A stretch of 14,564 bases of DNA from Flavobacteriaceae bacterium (GCA_002700405.1 PACY01000010.1:1-14564), one strand, 5' to 3'; counted from the stretch's first letter, positions 6,921 to 14,564 are shown. Numbers and translations are program-made. Notes: generated by a model from the letters alone, not told the origin.

Positions 6921-7916
6921 ATGGAAAAGAAAGTAGATATTAAGAAAATTAACGAAAAAATAAAGAAGGAAAGTGCCTTTATTGATCTATTAACTTTTGA
7001 AATTAACAAGGTAATTGTTGGGCAAAAAGTAATGATTGAAAGATTATTGATAGGATTGCTTGGTCAAGGACACATATTGTTAGAAGGTGTGCCGGGATTA
7101 GCAAAAACCCTAGCGATAAATACGCTGTCAAAGGCTATTAGTGGTAGTTTTAGCAGAATACAATTTACTCCAGATTTATTGCCAGCAGATGTTGTTGGGA
7201 CTTTAATTTATAACATGAAACAGACTAAGTTTTCTGTGAAAAAAGGACCGATTTTTGCAAATTTTGTTTTAGCAGATGAAATCAATCGTGCACCAGCTAA
7301 GGTACAATCTGCCCTTCTTGAAGCTATGCAGGAAAAACAAGTTACAATTGGCGATGAATCATTCATTTTAGATAAGCCTTTTTTAGTTATGGCTACTCAG
7401 AATCCAATAGATCAAGAGGGAACTTATAGTCTCCCTGAAGCTCAAGTAGATAGGTTTATGCTTAAAACAGTTATTGATTATCCTAAAATGGATGATGAAA
7501 AAACTATTATTAGGGCTAATCTTTCAGGAGTTGAACAAAAAATTAAACCAGTTGTTACTGTTAAACAAATATTAAAAGCTCAGAAGCTTGTTAATGAAGT
7601 TTATATGGATGAGAAAATAGAATCTTATATTCTTGACATTATTTTTGCAACCAGATTTCCAGCAAAATATAATTTACAGGACCTTGAACCATTAATTTCT
7701 TTTGGAGCCTCTCCAAGAGGAAGTATAAATTTAGCTTTAGCATCAAAATGCTATGCATTTATTAATAGAAGAGGTTATGTAATTCCAGAAGATGTTAGAG
7801 CTGTTGTGCATGATGTGTTGCAGCATAGAATCGGAATCACTTATGAGGCAGAGGCTGAAAATTTAACATCCATCGATATCATTAATAAGATAGTTAATGA
7901 GATTGAAGTTCCTTAA
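6921..7916 (+). CDS. moxR: MoxR-family AAA+ ATPase, first gene of the bat operon
   Basis: 331 residues, typical MoxR length. An N-terminal helix precedes the AAA+ core: Walker A GVPGLAKT at 56-63, a conserved PSD-type segment FTPDLLPADVVGT (82-94), Walker B VLADEI with Asp119-Glu120, sensor 1 ATQNP (158-162), the arginine-finger region PEAQVDRF (172-179) and sensor 2 GASPRG (262-267). MoxR ATPases are cytoplasmic hexameric chaperone-like enzymes that work with DUF58 and vWA-domain partners in maturing or regulating protein complexes. The partner genes follow directly on the same strand, which supports that role here. Its stop codon overlaps the ATG of a possible 9-codon minicistron leading to the DUF58 gene. 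It is the first gene after the divergent intergenic region, so its promoter is expected to drive the whole operon. Confidence 0.95.
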   Translation: MEKKVDIKKINEKIKKESAFIDLLTFEINKVIVGQKVMIERLLIGLLGQGHILLEGVPGLAKTLAINTLSKAISGSFSRIQFTPDLLPADVVGTLIYNMKQTKFSVKKGPIFANFVLADEINRAPAKVQSALLEAMQEKQVTIGDESFILDKPFLVMATQNPIDQEGTYSLPEAQVDRFMLKTVIDYPKMDDEKTIIRANLSGVEQKIKPVVTVKQILKAQKLVNEVYMDEKIESYILDIIFATRFPAKYNLQDLEPLISFGASPRGSINLALASKCYAFINRRGYVIPEDVRAVVHDVLQHRIGITYEAEAENLTSIDIINKIVNEIEVP

Positions 7917-7945
7917 TGAATTTATTAATTCATAAAAATTTCTAA
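7916..7945 (+). other. Possible 9-codon coupling minicistron between moxR and the DUF58 gene
   Basis: The moxR stop (TAA 7914-7916) overlaps an ATG at 7916. This ATG opens a 9-codon frame (MNLLIHKNF) whose own TAA (7943-7945) overlaps the ATG of the DUF58 gene at 7945. Both junctions are TAATG, the same arrangement as three full-gene junctions in this operon. It could carry terminating ribosomes across the 28-bp gap, or it could be chance in AT-rich DNA. No peptide function is claimed. Confidence 0.25.
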
Positions 7946-8808
7946 TGAATACTAAAGAGCTACTTAAAAAGGTTCGTAAGATTGAGATAAAAACCAGAAG
8001 ATTATCTGATCATATTTTTGGAGGAGAATATCATTCTACTTTCAAGGGTAGAGGAATGACCTTTAGTGAAGTAAGACAGTATCAAATAGGAGATGATGTT
8101 AGAGCAATTGATTGGAATGTTACGGCCAGGTACAATGAGCCTTTTGTAAAAGTATTTGAGGAAGAAAGAGAGCTTACAATGATGTTGATTGTTGATATTT
8201 CTGGTTCAGAATTTTATGGAACTTCTTCAACATTTAAAAATGAATATTTAACAGAAATAGCAGCAACATTAGCTTTTTCTGCCAATCAAAATAATGACAA
8301 AGTAGGATTAATTTTATTCACTGACCAGGTTGAATTATACATTCCACCCAAGAAGGGAAAGCCACATATTTTAAGAATTATAAGGGAATTAATTGAGTTT
8401 AAACCCACTAATAAAAAGACTGATATAAATGCGCCACTTCAATTTGTATCTAAAATTTTAAAAAATCGTGCTATTGTTTTTTTAATGTCTGATTTTATTT
8501 CAGAGGACTATTCTAATTCACTTCGAATTATTTCATCTAAACATGATATAACAGGGATTAGAGTATATGATAAAAGTGAAATTACTATACCCAATTTAGG
8601 ATTAGTTCATCTAATGGACAATGAGGCAAATAAAATGAAACTGGTTTATACTGGTTCAAAAAAGATTAGGAAAAAATATGAGAACTATTATAGAAATAGG
8701 ATCCAATTGTTTGAGGAGAATTTTAAAAAGGCTGGCGCAGGGATTATTGAGTGTTCTACAACAGATAGTTATCAGAAAAAATTATTAAGATATTTTAAAA
8801 ATAGATAA
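7945..8808 (+). CDS. DUF58 domain protein (MoxR partner with vWA-like fold)
   Basis: 287 residues, with no signal peptide or membrane segment, so probably cytoplasmic or peripheral at the membrane. The DUF58 signature is clear: RGMTFSEVRQYQIGDDVRAI followed by DWNVTARYNEPFVK (37-69). A vWA-type metal site motif DxSxS follows at Asp84-Ser86-Ser88 (VDISGS). Later strands include VGLILFTD and AIVFLMSDF. DUF58 genes nearly always sit beside moxR, and the protein is thought to be a client or adaptor of the ATPase. Unlike BatA and BatB it lacks transmembrane helices and could link cytoplasmic MoxR to the membrane vWA proteins; that link is inference. The start at 7945 gives the usual short family N-terminus (ELLKKVRKIEIKTRRLSDHI). 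The next gene starts 6 bp after its stop. Confidence 0.92.
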   Translation: MNTKELLKKVRKIEIKTRRLSDHIFGGEYHSTFKGRGMTFSEVRQYQIGDDVRAIDWNVTARYNEPFVKVFEEERELTMMLIVDISGSEFYGTSSTFKNEYLTEIAATLAFSANQNNDKVGLILFTDQVELYIPPKKGKPHILRIIRELIEFKPTNKKTDINAPLQFVSKILKNRAIVFLMSDFISEDYSNSLRIISSKHDITGIRVYDKSEITIPNLGLVHLMDNEANKMKLVYTGSKKIRKKYENYYRNRIQLFEENFKKAGAGIIECSTTDSYQKKLLRYFKNR

Positions 8809-8814
8809 GTTAAA

Positions 8815-10425
8815 ATGATCAATAATAGCTTTAGAAGATTAATATTAATAATTTTATTTATAGGAGTTACGACACCCGTAATGTCTCAGAAGCTTGTGGC
8901 CTCAATTGATAGTACTAGTATTTTTATTGGAGAAGAAATCAACTATAAATTAGAGGTATATTCAGATAGCTTACCTGAAATTAAATTTCCTGAATCAGAG
9001 AGTTTTACCCCAATGGAAGTTTTGAAAATTTATGATGTAGATACAATAGCATCTAATGATAAATATATAGTTTCAAAGAAATATGCGCTAACTAATTTTG
9101 ATGCAGCAAGCTATATTCTGCCAAAACAGAAGGTTGTTTTTGGAGACACTACATTATTTTCAGATTCAAAAAAAATAGAAGTTAAATTAGTTGAGGTTGA
9201 CACTTCTAAACAAGGATTATATGATATAAAACCAATTTTTAACACAAATAGGCAGTATAATTGGTTTAAGTATATTTCTTATTTAATATTCCTTATAATA
9301 ATTGGTTTTCTATACATATACAGAAATAAAATATTTGGAAAGAAGGAATTTAAATATGAAAAGTCTCCTTATCAAAAAGCTAAGGATGACATTAATGTAT
9401 TAATAAGATCAGGATATACTGCTGATAAGGGGGCAAAGGGATATTATTCCAAATTAAGTTTTATTATAAGAAACTTTTTAGAAATTAAGGTTTTTGATCA
9501 TTCACTGGAAAGCACAACAAATGAATTATTATTTGAATTAAAAAAAATTAAATCAAGTGGTGAGTTAAAATTAACTACATCAACATTAAATAATTTACAT
9601 CAGATCCTGCAAACAGCAGACTTAGTAAAATTCGCTAAACATCATCCAGATGAAGATGTAGCAAAAAAAGACACTGAAAAAATTAAGATTATAGTAGATG
9701 AGATTAATGATATCCTTCCAGAACCTACAATGGAAGAATTAAAAAAAGATTTTGAATTTCATCAAAAGTTATTAAAGCAGGATAGAAGCGAAAAAATCAA
9801 AAAAGCTACCATAATCTTTATAGGGTTTCTAGTTTCATCTATTTTAATTTCAAGTATTTTATTTGGATTTACATATGTTAAGGATACTATACTTAGAAAT
9901 GATAATTTAATTTTATTAGAGACAAAAAATTGGGTTACTACTGAATATGGCGCTCCTGGAATTACTGTTAAAACACCAGAGGTATTAACAAGAAAATTAT
10001 CAGAGCCTAATTTCAAATATTTAAACTCTACAAATCTATCAGAGTTTTCATTTTATAATAGTGATAATTCAATGCGAATTTATGTTTCAAATACACGATT
10101 CAATGATAAAATTAAGCCAGAAGATTTTCAGAAATACATTGATTATTCTCTTGATATAATAGAAACTATGGGTCTTAGTAATATTGTAGTTAAGTATGAA
10201 AATTTTACTACTGCTAATGAAGCTGAAGGCATTAGAGTATACGGTTCAGCGGATTTTATAGATTCTAATAGTGATAAAATAATAAGTGGGAAATATTCAA
10301 TACTAGGATTTTTTACCGAGAATGAATTTAAACAACTAATTATAATTCAGGAGGATGATATTTATTTAAATGACATCACAGACAATGTTATCTCTTCAGT
10401 TGAATTAATTAAAAAGCAACAATAA
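8815..10425 (+). CDS. Two-TM bat-operon protein: BatD-like ectodomain, DUF4381-like cytoplasmic region, extra C-terminal domain
   Basis: 536 residues. A signal peptide (~1-24, ending VMSQ) is followed by a ~120-residue beta-rich ectodomain with BatD-like opening features (ASIDSTSIFIGEEINYKLEV). TM1 lies at ~152-169. The basic intracellular region of ~160 residues contains a DUF4381-like helical segment (GYYSKLSFIIRNFLEIKVFD). TM2 lies at ~332-353, and a final ~180-residue periplasmic domain begins around ITVKTPEVLTRKL. That last domain is not recognised with confidence; an alpha/beta PsbP/Mog1-like fold is possible. In gammaproteobacterial MoxR-vWA operons DUF4381 is a separate protein. Here it is joined to a BatD-like part and lies between the DUF58 and batA genes, as expected for a membrane component of the same complex. 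The stop overlaps the batA start (TAATG). Role inferred from context. Confidence 0.75.
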   Translation: MINNSFRRLILIILFIGVTTPVMSQKLVASIDSTSIFIGEEINYKLEVYSDSLPEIKFPESESFTPMEVLKIYDVDTIASNDKYIVSKKYALTNFDAASYILPKQKVVFGDTTLFSDSKKIEVKLVEVDTSKQGLYDIKPIFNTNRQYNWFKYISYLIFLIIIGFLYIYRNKIFGKKEFKYEKSPYQKAKDDINVLIRSGYTADKGAKGYYSKLSFIIRNFLEIKVFDHSLESTTNELLFELKKIKSSGELKLTTSTLNNLHQILQTADLVKFAKHHPDEDVAKKDTEKIKIIVDEINDILPEPTMEELKKDFEFHQKLLKQDRSEKIKKATIIFIGFLVSSILISSILFGFTYVKDTILRNDNLILLETKNWVTTEYGAPGITVKTPEVLTRKLSEPNFKYLNSTNLSEFSFYNSDNSMRIYVSNTRFNDKIKPEDFQKYIDYSLDIIETMGLSNIVVKYENFTTANEAEGIRVYGSADFIDSNSDKIISGKYSILGFFTENEFKQLIIIQEDDIYLNDITDNVISSVELIKKQQ

Positions 10426-11429
10426 TGATTTTAAAAATGGAATTTTTAAATATTGAATTTTTATGGTTCCTGGCAGCCATACCATTATTAGCTTTATGGT
10501 ATTATTATACAGGCAAGTACAAATCTAATACCTTGAATTTTTCTAATTCAGAAGCATTCTCAGATTCAAAATCATTTGTTGTATTTCTTGAGCCAATTCT
10601 GAGAATTTTTAGAATGATTGCTTTAGCGTTGTTGATTATTGCATTAGCAAGACCTCAGGTTACTGACATGTCTACAAGAGTTAAAAATAATCAAGGGATA
10701 GATATTGTTATGGCTATTGATGTTTCAGCAAGTATGTTGGCAAAAGATTTAAAACCAAATAGGCTAGAAGCATTAAAGGATGTGGCTGCAAATTTTATTA
10801 GAAGTAGAACAACTGACAGAATTGGCCTTGTTGAATATGCTGGTGAAAGCTATACAAAGACCCCAATAACTAGTGATAAGTCAATTATTCTAAAGTCTTT
10901 AAGTGAGATAGAATACAATACAATTATTGAAGGAGGCACTGCTATAGGGATGGGCCTGGCAACTTCTGTGAACAGGATAAAAGATAGTAAGGCTATAAGT
11001 AAGGTGGTTATTTTATTAACCGATGGCGTAAATAATTCAGGATTCATAGACCCTTTAACAGCAGCAGAACTTGCTAATGAATTTGGAATTAAAATATATA
11101 CAATTGGATTAGGTACTAATGGCATGGCACTATCTCCTATAGGTATTGATTCTAGAGGAAAATTTAATTATGTAAACACCAAAGTTGAAATAGATGAAAA
11201 GCTTTTAAATGAAATTGCCGATATGACGGGAGGAAAATATTTTAGAGCAACGAATAATAGTAAATTAAAAGAGATATATGACGATATTGATAAGCTTGAA
11301 AGATCAGATATTGAAGAATTTAAATATTATAATGTACAGGAAAAATATAGAATTTTTCTTTTGCCTGCATTAATACTAATTGGATTGGAAATGATTTTAA
11401 AATTTACTTTGTTTAGAAGTTTTATATAA
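10425..11429 (+). CDS. batA: BatA, membrane-anchored von Willebrand factor A protein
   Basis: 334 residues. Two N-terminal membrane segments (~12-28 and ~60-76), a large vWA domain and a C-terminal membrane helix (~310-330, FLLPALILIGLEMIL) give the usual Bat topology, with the vWA domain between helices. The metal-ion adhesion site is intact: Asp99-Val-Ser101-Ala-Ser103 (IDVSASM), Thr172 (GGTAIG) and Asp200 (LLTDG), so a divalent-metal-dependent protein contact is likely. Bat proteins are named for Bacteroides aerotolerance. The start at 10425 overlaps the upstream stop in TAATG, suggesting coupling; an in-frame ATG at 10437 (MEFLNIEFLW) is a credible alternative. The next gene, a close paralogue, starts in another TAATG overlap. 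Family assignment is firm; the A/B naming follows gene order. Confidence 0.92.
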   Translation: MILKMEFLNIEFLWFLAAIPLLALWYYYTGKYKSNTLNFSNSEAFSDSKSFVVFLEPILRIFRMIALALLIIALARPQVTDMSTRVKNNQGIDIVMAIDVSASMLAKDLKPNRLEALKDVAANFIRSRTTDRIGLVEYAGESYTKTPITSDKSIILKSLSEIEYNTIIEGGTAIGMGLATSVNRIKDSKAISKVVILLTDGVNNSGFIDPLTAAELANEFGIKIYTIGLGTNGMALSPIGIDSRGKFNYVNTKVEIDEKLLNEIADMTGGKYFRATNNSKLKEIYDDIDKLERSDIEEFKYYNVQEKYRIFLLPALILIGLEMILKFTLFRSFI

Positions 11430-12463
11430 TGTATCAAATAGAAGAAATATCATGGTTGTGGTTGGGAATTATCCCAATATTTGTAGTGATTTTATTTGCT
11501 ATAGATAGAGTTTGGAAATTAAAGATTCAAAATAGATTTGCATCAAATGAGATTATATTAAGGCTTAGTCCAAATATTTCATTATTTAAACCTTACCTAA
11601 GAATTTTTATGATCTTCTTTTCTTTAATTTTTCTTGTATTAGCCATGATTAATCCTCAAATGGGAACTAAAATGGAGACTTTTAAAAGATTTGGAGTTGA
11701 TATAGTATTTGCAATTGATGTTTCAAGAAGTATGTTAGCTGAGGATGTAGCTCCAAGTAGACTAGAGAAATCTAAACAGCTAGTGAATCAAATTATAAAC
11801 ACCCTAAGTGGAGATAGAATTGGAATTGTAGCATATGCTGGCAAGGCATTTCCACAATTACCAATTACCACAGATTATTCTTCAGGCAAAATGTTTTTAC
11901 AAAACATGAATACAGACATGATATCATCTCAAGGAACTGCTATAGATGAAGCAATACAACTCGCAACAACATATTTTGATGATAAAAATAAAATTGAAAG
12001 AATTTTAATAATTATTTCTGATGGTGAAGACCATAATGATATATCATTAGATATGGCAAAAATTGCAGCCGAGAAGGGAATTGTTATTTATACTATTGGA
12101 GTAGGAATGGATAAGGGAGCTCCAATTCCAATAAAAAGAAAGGGTATTGTAGAGAGCTATAAAAAAGATAGTAAAGGAGAAGTGGTCATAACAAAATTAA
12201 ACAAGGATGTATTAGTAAAAATTGCTGAAGCAACTAAAGGAGAATATATTGATGGCCTAGATACAAAATTTGTAATTGATAGAATTGAAGGTATTTTAAA
12301 TCAAACTGAAAAGAAAGAATTTGAATCTAAAAAGTTCTCTGAATATAAGGACCAATTCCAATGGTTTTTAGCCATAGGAATTTTCATGCTTTTTATAGAA
12401 GTTTTTTTATTTGATACTAAAACATTATGGGTAAAAAAATTAAATTTATTTAATGAAAATTAA
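11429..12463 (+). CDS. batB: BatB, membrane-anchored von Willebrand factor A protein
   Basis: 344 residues, paralogous to the preceding BatA with the same layout: membrane segments at ~9-26 and ~56-74, a vWA domain, and a C-terminal helix (~318-335, WFLAIGIFMLFIEVF). The metal site is complete: Asp97-Val-Ser99-Arg-Ser101 (IDVSRSM), Thr170 (SQGTAID) and Asp198 (IISDGED). The family motif VAPSRLEKSK follows the first metal loop. BatA and BatB are thought to form a membrane complex with BatC-type TPR proteins, and batC follows after 7 bp. The TAATG overlap with batA favours roughly matched synthesis of the two paralogues. Two intact metal sites argue that both keep a ligand-binding role, rather than one having decayed to a structural copy. 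Confidence 0.92.
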   Translation: MYQIEEISWLWLGIIPIFVVILFAIDRVWKLKIQNRFASNEIILRLSPNISLFKPYLRIFMIFFSLIFLVLAMINPQMGTKMETFKRFGVDIVFAIDVSRSMLAEDVAPSRLEKSKQLVNQIINTLSGDRIGIVAYAGKAFPQLPITTDYSSGKMFLQNMNTDMISSQGTAIDEAIQLATTYFDDKNKIERILIIISDGEDHNDISLDMAKIAAEKGIVIYTIGVGMDKGAPIPIKRKGIVESYKKDSKGEVVITKLNKDVLVKIAEATKGEYIDGLDTKFVIDRIEGILNQTEKKEFESKKFSEYKDQFQWFLAIGIFMLFIEVFLFDTKTLWVKKLNLFNEN

Positions 12464-12470
12464 TATATAG

Positions 12471-13277
12471 ATGGTATTAAACAAGTATTTACATATTATA
12501 GTTATATTTTTCCTTTCCGTTAATTTATTTGGCCAGAACGAGTCTTATAATAAATACTTGTATGATGGCAATATAAATTATGACAAAGATTTTCTTATGA
12601 CTGAGAATAATTATAGAAAGGCAATATCAATGAATTCTTCGAATATAAAAGCACCCTATAATTTATCAAACAAATATTATGAAGAAGAACTATATGATGA
12701 AGCATTACTAAGACAAGTTGAGGCATTAAAACATGCAACCTCTAATAATGAAAAACACAGAATTCATCATAATATTGGAAACATTCTCATGAAGAAAGAT
12801 CTTTGTAAAGAGGCTCTTGAAGCCTATAAGAATGCTTTAAGAAATAATCCAAATGATAATGAGACAAGATATAATTTATCTTTAGCAAAGCTTTGTGCTG
12901 ATGAGCAAAACAAGAATGATGAGAAGGATGATGAGAAGGATGACAAGAACAAGGATGATCAGAATGACAAGAACAATGACAAGAACAATGATGAGAAGGA
13001 TGACAAGAACAATGATGAGAAGGATGACAAGAACAAGGATGATCAGAATGACAAGAACAAGGATGATCAGAATGACAAGAACAAGGATGATCAGAATGAC
13101 AAGAACAAGGATAATAAAAACAATAAACCATCAAAGGAAAGAGGATCAGCAAAACTATCTCCTGAGCAAATCAAGAATTTATTGAAGGCTATGAATAATG
13201 AAGAGAATAAGGTTCAGGCAAAAATTAATGAAAAGAAACAAAAAGGGGCTAAAATTGTAACTGAAAAAGATTGGTAA
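12471..13277 (+). CDS. batC: BatC, secreted TPR protein with a long charged low-complexity tract
   Basis: 268 residues. A signal peptide (1-~22, IIVIFFLSVNLFGQ) points to the periplasm. TPR-like helices span ~29-140; the clearest unit is ~97-130 (HHNIGNILMKKDLCKEALEA and NALRNNPND). Residues 147-219 are a 73-residue tract using only Lys, Asn, Asp, Glu and Gln, built from 8-residue units such as KDDQNDKN. The conserved BatC C-terminus follows (KLSPEQIKNLLKAMNNEE, ending TEKDW), so the frame survives the repeats. TPRs in BatC are thought to scaffold contacts with BatA/BatB, and the tract is probably a flexible linker between the TPR part and the C-terminal motif. It starts 7 bp after batB, and its stop overlaps the batD start (TAATG). 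Confidence 0.9.
   Translation: MVLNKYLHIIVIFFLSVNLFGQNESYNKYLYDGNINYDKDFLMTENNYRKAISMNSSNIKAPYNLSNKYYEEELYDEALLRQVEALKHATSNNEKHRIHHNIGNILMKKDLCKEALEAYKNALRNNPNDNETRYNLSLAKLCADEQNKNDEKDDEKDDKNKDDQNDKNNDKNNDEKDDKNNDEKDDKNKDDQNDKNKDDQNDKNKDDQNDKNKDNKNNKPSKERGSAKLSPEQIKNLLKAMNNEENKVQAKINEKKQKGAKIVTEKDW
12909..13127 (+). repeat. In-frame 24-bp tandem repeat tract within batC
   Basis: The tract encodes residues 147-219. A 24-bp unit (KDDQNDKN) occurs as three perfect tandem copies at 13035-13058, 13059-13082 and 13083-13106, with another perfect copy at 12951-12974. A second 24-bp unit (NNDEKDDK) occurs twice in tandem at 12984-13007 and 13008-13031. Units are multiples of 3, so copy-number change by slippage would alter linker length without a frameshift. 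Confidence 0.93.
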
Positions 13278-14564
13278 TGAGGAATATTTTATTAGTTATA
13301 TTGTTTGGATTTTTTAGCTGTATTATATCAGCTCAAGTTAATTTTAGAGCTAATTTAAGTAAGAACTCTCTAGGAATTAATGAGAGAGTTAGAGTGGATT
13401 TTATAATTGACAAGGATGGTGATAATTTTACTCCACCAGCATTTGAGAATTTTAGAATTGTGGCTGGACCAAGTCAGTCAATTAAAAATTCATGGATTAA
13501 TGGTAAAAGATCATACTCCAAAACATATACCTATTTTCTGTCTCCCATAAAAAAGGGAAATTTTAAAATTGGCCAGGCTTCTATACAAGTTGGGGATGAA
13601 ATTTATAAGACGATGGCTCTTAATCTAGTAGTTACTAGCGCAGTTGATAAACCATTGAATCCAAATGACCCGTCATATGTAGCAGATAAAAACATACATC
13701 TAGTTGCTGAGGTTTCAAAGACTAAACCATATTTAAATGAACCAATATCAATTGTGTATAAATTATACGTATCTCCAGATACGGGCGTAAATAATTGGAG
13801 AGAATTAGATGCTCCAAGATATGCAGATTTCTGGAGTAAAAATATTAATATTAAAAATTTAACGGTAGAAAATGGGACATATAAAGGAGAGCCATATAGG
13901 TATGTTATTTTACGTAAAACAGTTTTATATCCTCAAAAAATTGGGGAGCTATCTATTGAGCCACTTGTATTAGACATTACAGTTCAAACTCCTAGTAATA
14001 GAAGAGATTTCTTTGGTCAAACAATAAACAATACCGTAAATAAAACAGTTTCTGCAGGAAAAATAAAAGTGCAAGTTAAACCACTACCTGAAATGGGTAG
14101 GCCGAATAATTTTTCAGGAGCTGTAGGGAAATTTGATTTATTTGTAACCACTTCAAAAAAGGAATTATTGCTTTCTGAAGCATTTCAGTTAGATCTTGAA
14201 ATTAAAGGAAACGGTAACTTTAATTTATTTGCTTTTCCCTCAATTAATTTGCCTCAGTCTTTAGAGGTGTATGAGCCAGAAAGATCAGAAAAATTGACCA
14301 CAAATTTTAAAGGGATTAGAGGAAGCATAAAAGATCAATATACAATAGTCCCTTCGTCTGCTGGAAAATACTCAATTCCTAGAATATCATTTAATTATTT
14401 TGATCCTAATGATTCTAAATATAAAACACAGACTTCTATACAAAATTATATAAATGTAAAGGGAGCTATTACGAATAATTCTAGAATAGAAAATAACGCG
14501 GAAGATCGAGCTTCAAATAAAGTAGATTTAATACAATATGGAAATCTGTCTTTTAAGACAAAAA
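13277..14564 (+). CDS. batD: BatD, membrane/periplasmic protein of the bat operon (3' end beyond the window)
   Basis: The frame is open from the ATG at 13277 to the window end: 429 complete codons, with no stop reached. Residues 1-~20 form a signal peptide (ILLVILFGFFSCIISAQ). The mature part is rich in beta strands with BatD (oxygen-tolerance family) landmarks: a first Ig-like part with FRIVAGPSQS and YTYFLSPIKKGNFKIG; a second part starting at NIHLVAEVSKTKPYLNEPIS; then FWSKNI, YRYVILRKTVLYPQKIGEL; and a third part with FDLFVTTSKKELLLSEAF, GNGNFNLFAFPSINLP, FKGIRGSIKDQYTIVPSSAG. The family normally ends with a transmembrane helix, which must lie downstream. BatD is thought to be the large periplasmic part of the Bat complex. 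The start is set by the TAATG overlap with batC. The operon probably continues past the window, often with a batE-type TPR gene. Confidence 0.93.
   Translation, partial: MRNILLVILFGFFSCIISAQVNFRANLSKNSLGINERVRVDFIIDKDGDNFTPPAFENFRIVAGPSQSIKNSWINGKRSYSKTYTYFLSPIKKGNFKIGQASIQVGDEIYKTMALNLVVTSAVDKPLNPNDPSYVADKNIHLVAEVSKTKPYLNEPISIVYKLYVSPDTGVNNWRELDAPRYADFWSKNINIKNLTVENGTYKGEPYRYVILRKTVLYPQKIGELSIEPLVLDITVQTPSNRRDFFGQTINNTVNKTVSAGKIKVQVKPLPEMGRPNNFSGAVGKFDLFVTTSKKELLLSEAFQLDLEIKGNGNFNLFAFPSINLPQSLEVYEPERSEKLTTNFKGIRGSIKDQYTIVPSSAGKYSIPRISFNYFDPNDSKYKTQTSIQNYINVKGAITNNSRIENNAEDRASNKVDLIQYGNLSFKTK

Noticed and set aside
9762..10016. Minus-strand frame inside the two-TM bat protein gene
   Set aside because: Antisense to a membrane-segment coding region and its flanks; no family resemblance.
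10850..11125. Minus-strand 91-codon frame inside batA
   Set aside because: Antisense shadow of the conserved vWA coding region.
12909..13127. CRISPR-like or ncRNA repeat array
   Set aside because: Repeats are contiguous with no unique spacers, are in frame with batC and encode a linker.
12787..13152. Minus-strand open frame encoding a Cys/His/Ser/Pro repeat protein (units such as SDHPCSCH)
   Set aside because: It is the antisense reading of the batC repeat tract. The pattern follows from the 24-bp units, there is no start context, and batC is clearly the real gene.
12895..13185. Plus-strand Arg/Met/Thr-rich frame overlapping batC
   Set aside because: Out-of-frame shadow of the same repeat tract; the composition comes from the repeats alone.
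6921..14564. MoxR-vWA cluster as a phage-defence island (ternary or vWA-MoxR defence type)
   Set aside because: Gene order and protein features match the ordinary Bacteroidota bat operon. There is no nuclease, protease effector or mobile-element gene nearby.

Overview
The window is AT-rich DNA from a member of the Bacteroidota, most likely a marine flavobacterium. The main evidence is a large secreted protein ending in a type IX secretion (T9SS) sorting domain, a lipoprotein whose start resembles the Bacteroidota surface-export signal, a complete-looking moxR/bat gene order, little sign of Shine-Dalgarno sequences, and one TAnnTTTG-type promoter element. The assignment rests on gene content only. 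No rRNA, tRNA, CRISPR array, insertion sequence or phage gene was seen.

Left part (1-4530, + strand). The window opens inside the last ~100 codons of an ALDH7-family aldehyde dehydrogenase. An in-frame TAG interrupts it, yet the 72 codons after the stop remain highly conserved. An AT-rich hairpin and a possible promoter follow, then a 1382-residue multidomain T9SS cargo protein. In that protein two cadherin-like modules each appear to be split by a different inserted domain, and one insert is a near-identical tandem duplication.

Middle part (4538-6768, - strand). A YdfG-like short-chain dehydrogenase is followed after 14 bp by a probable surface lipoprotein with an InlB-type repeat and an FG-GAP/VCBS calcium-site propeller. 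The lipoprotein gene converges on the T9SS gene with only 7 bp between the stop codons.

Right part (6921-14564, + strand). Beyond a 152-bp divergent intergenic region lies a tightly packed moxR/bat ('aerotolerance') operon: MoxR AAA+ ATPase, DUF58 protein, a two-TM protein with a BatD-like ectodomain and a DUF4381-like cytoplasmic part, BatA and BatB (membrane von Willebrand A proteins), BatC (TPR protein with a 73-residue tract made only of K, N, D, E and Q), and BatD, cut off by the window end. Several junctions are TAATG stop/start overlaps. The 28-bp moxR-DUF58 gap is exactly filled by a possible 9-codon minicistron that makes TAATG overlaps at both ends.

From family knowledge, MoxR ATPases act with DUF58 and vWA proteins in chaperone-like assembly or metal-insertion roles. 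The Bat proteins are thought to form an inner-membrane/periplasmic complex linked to oxygen or stress tolerance. The biochemical role of the Bat complex is not settled and nothing here settles it.
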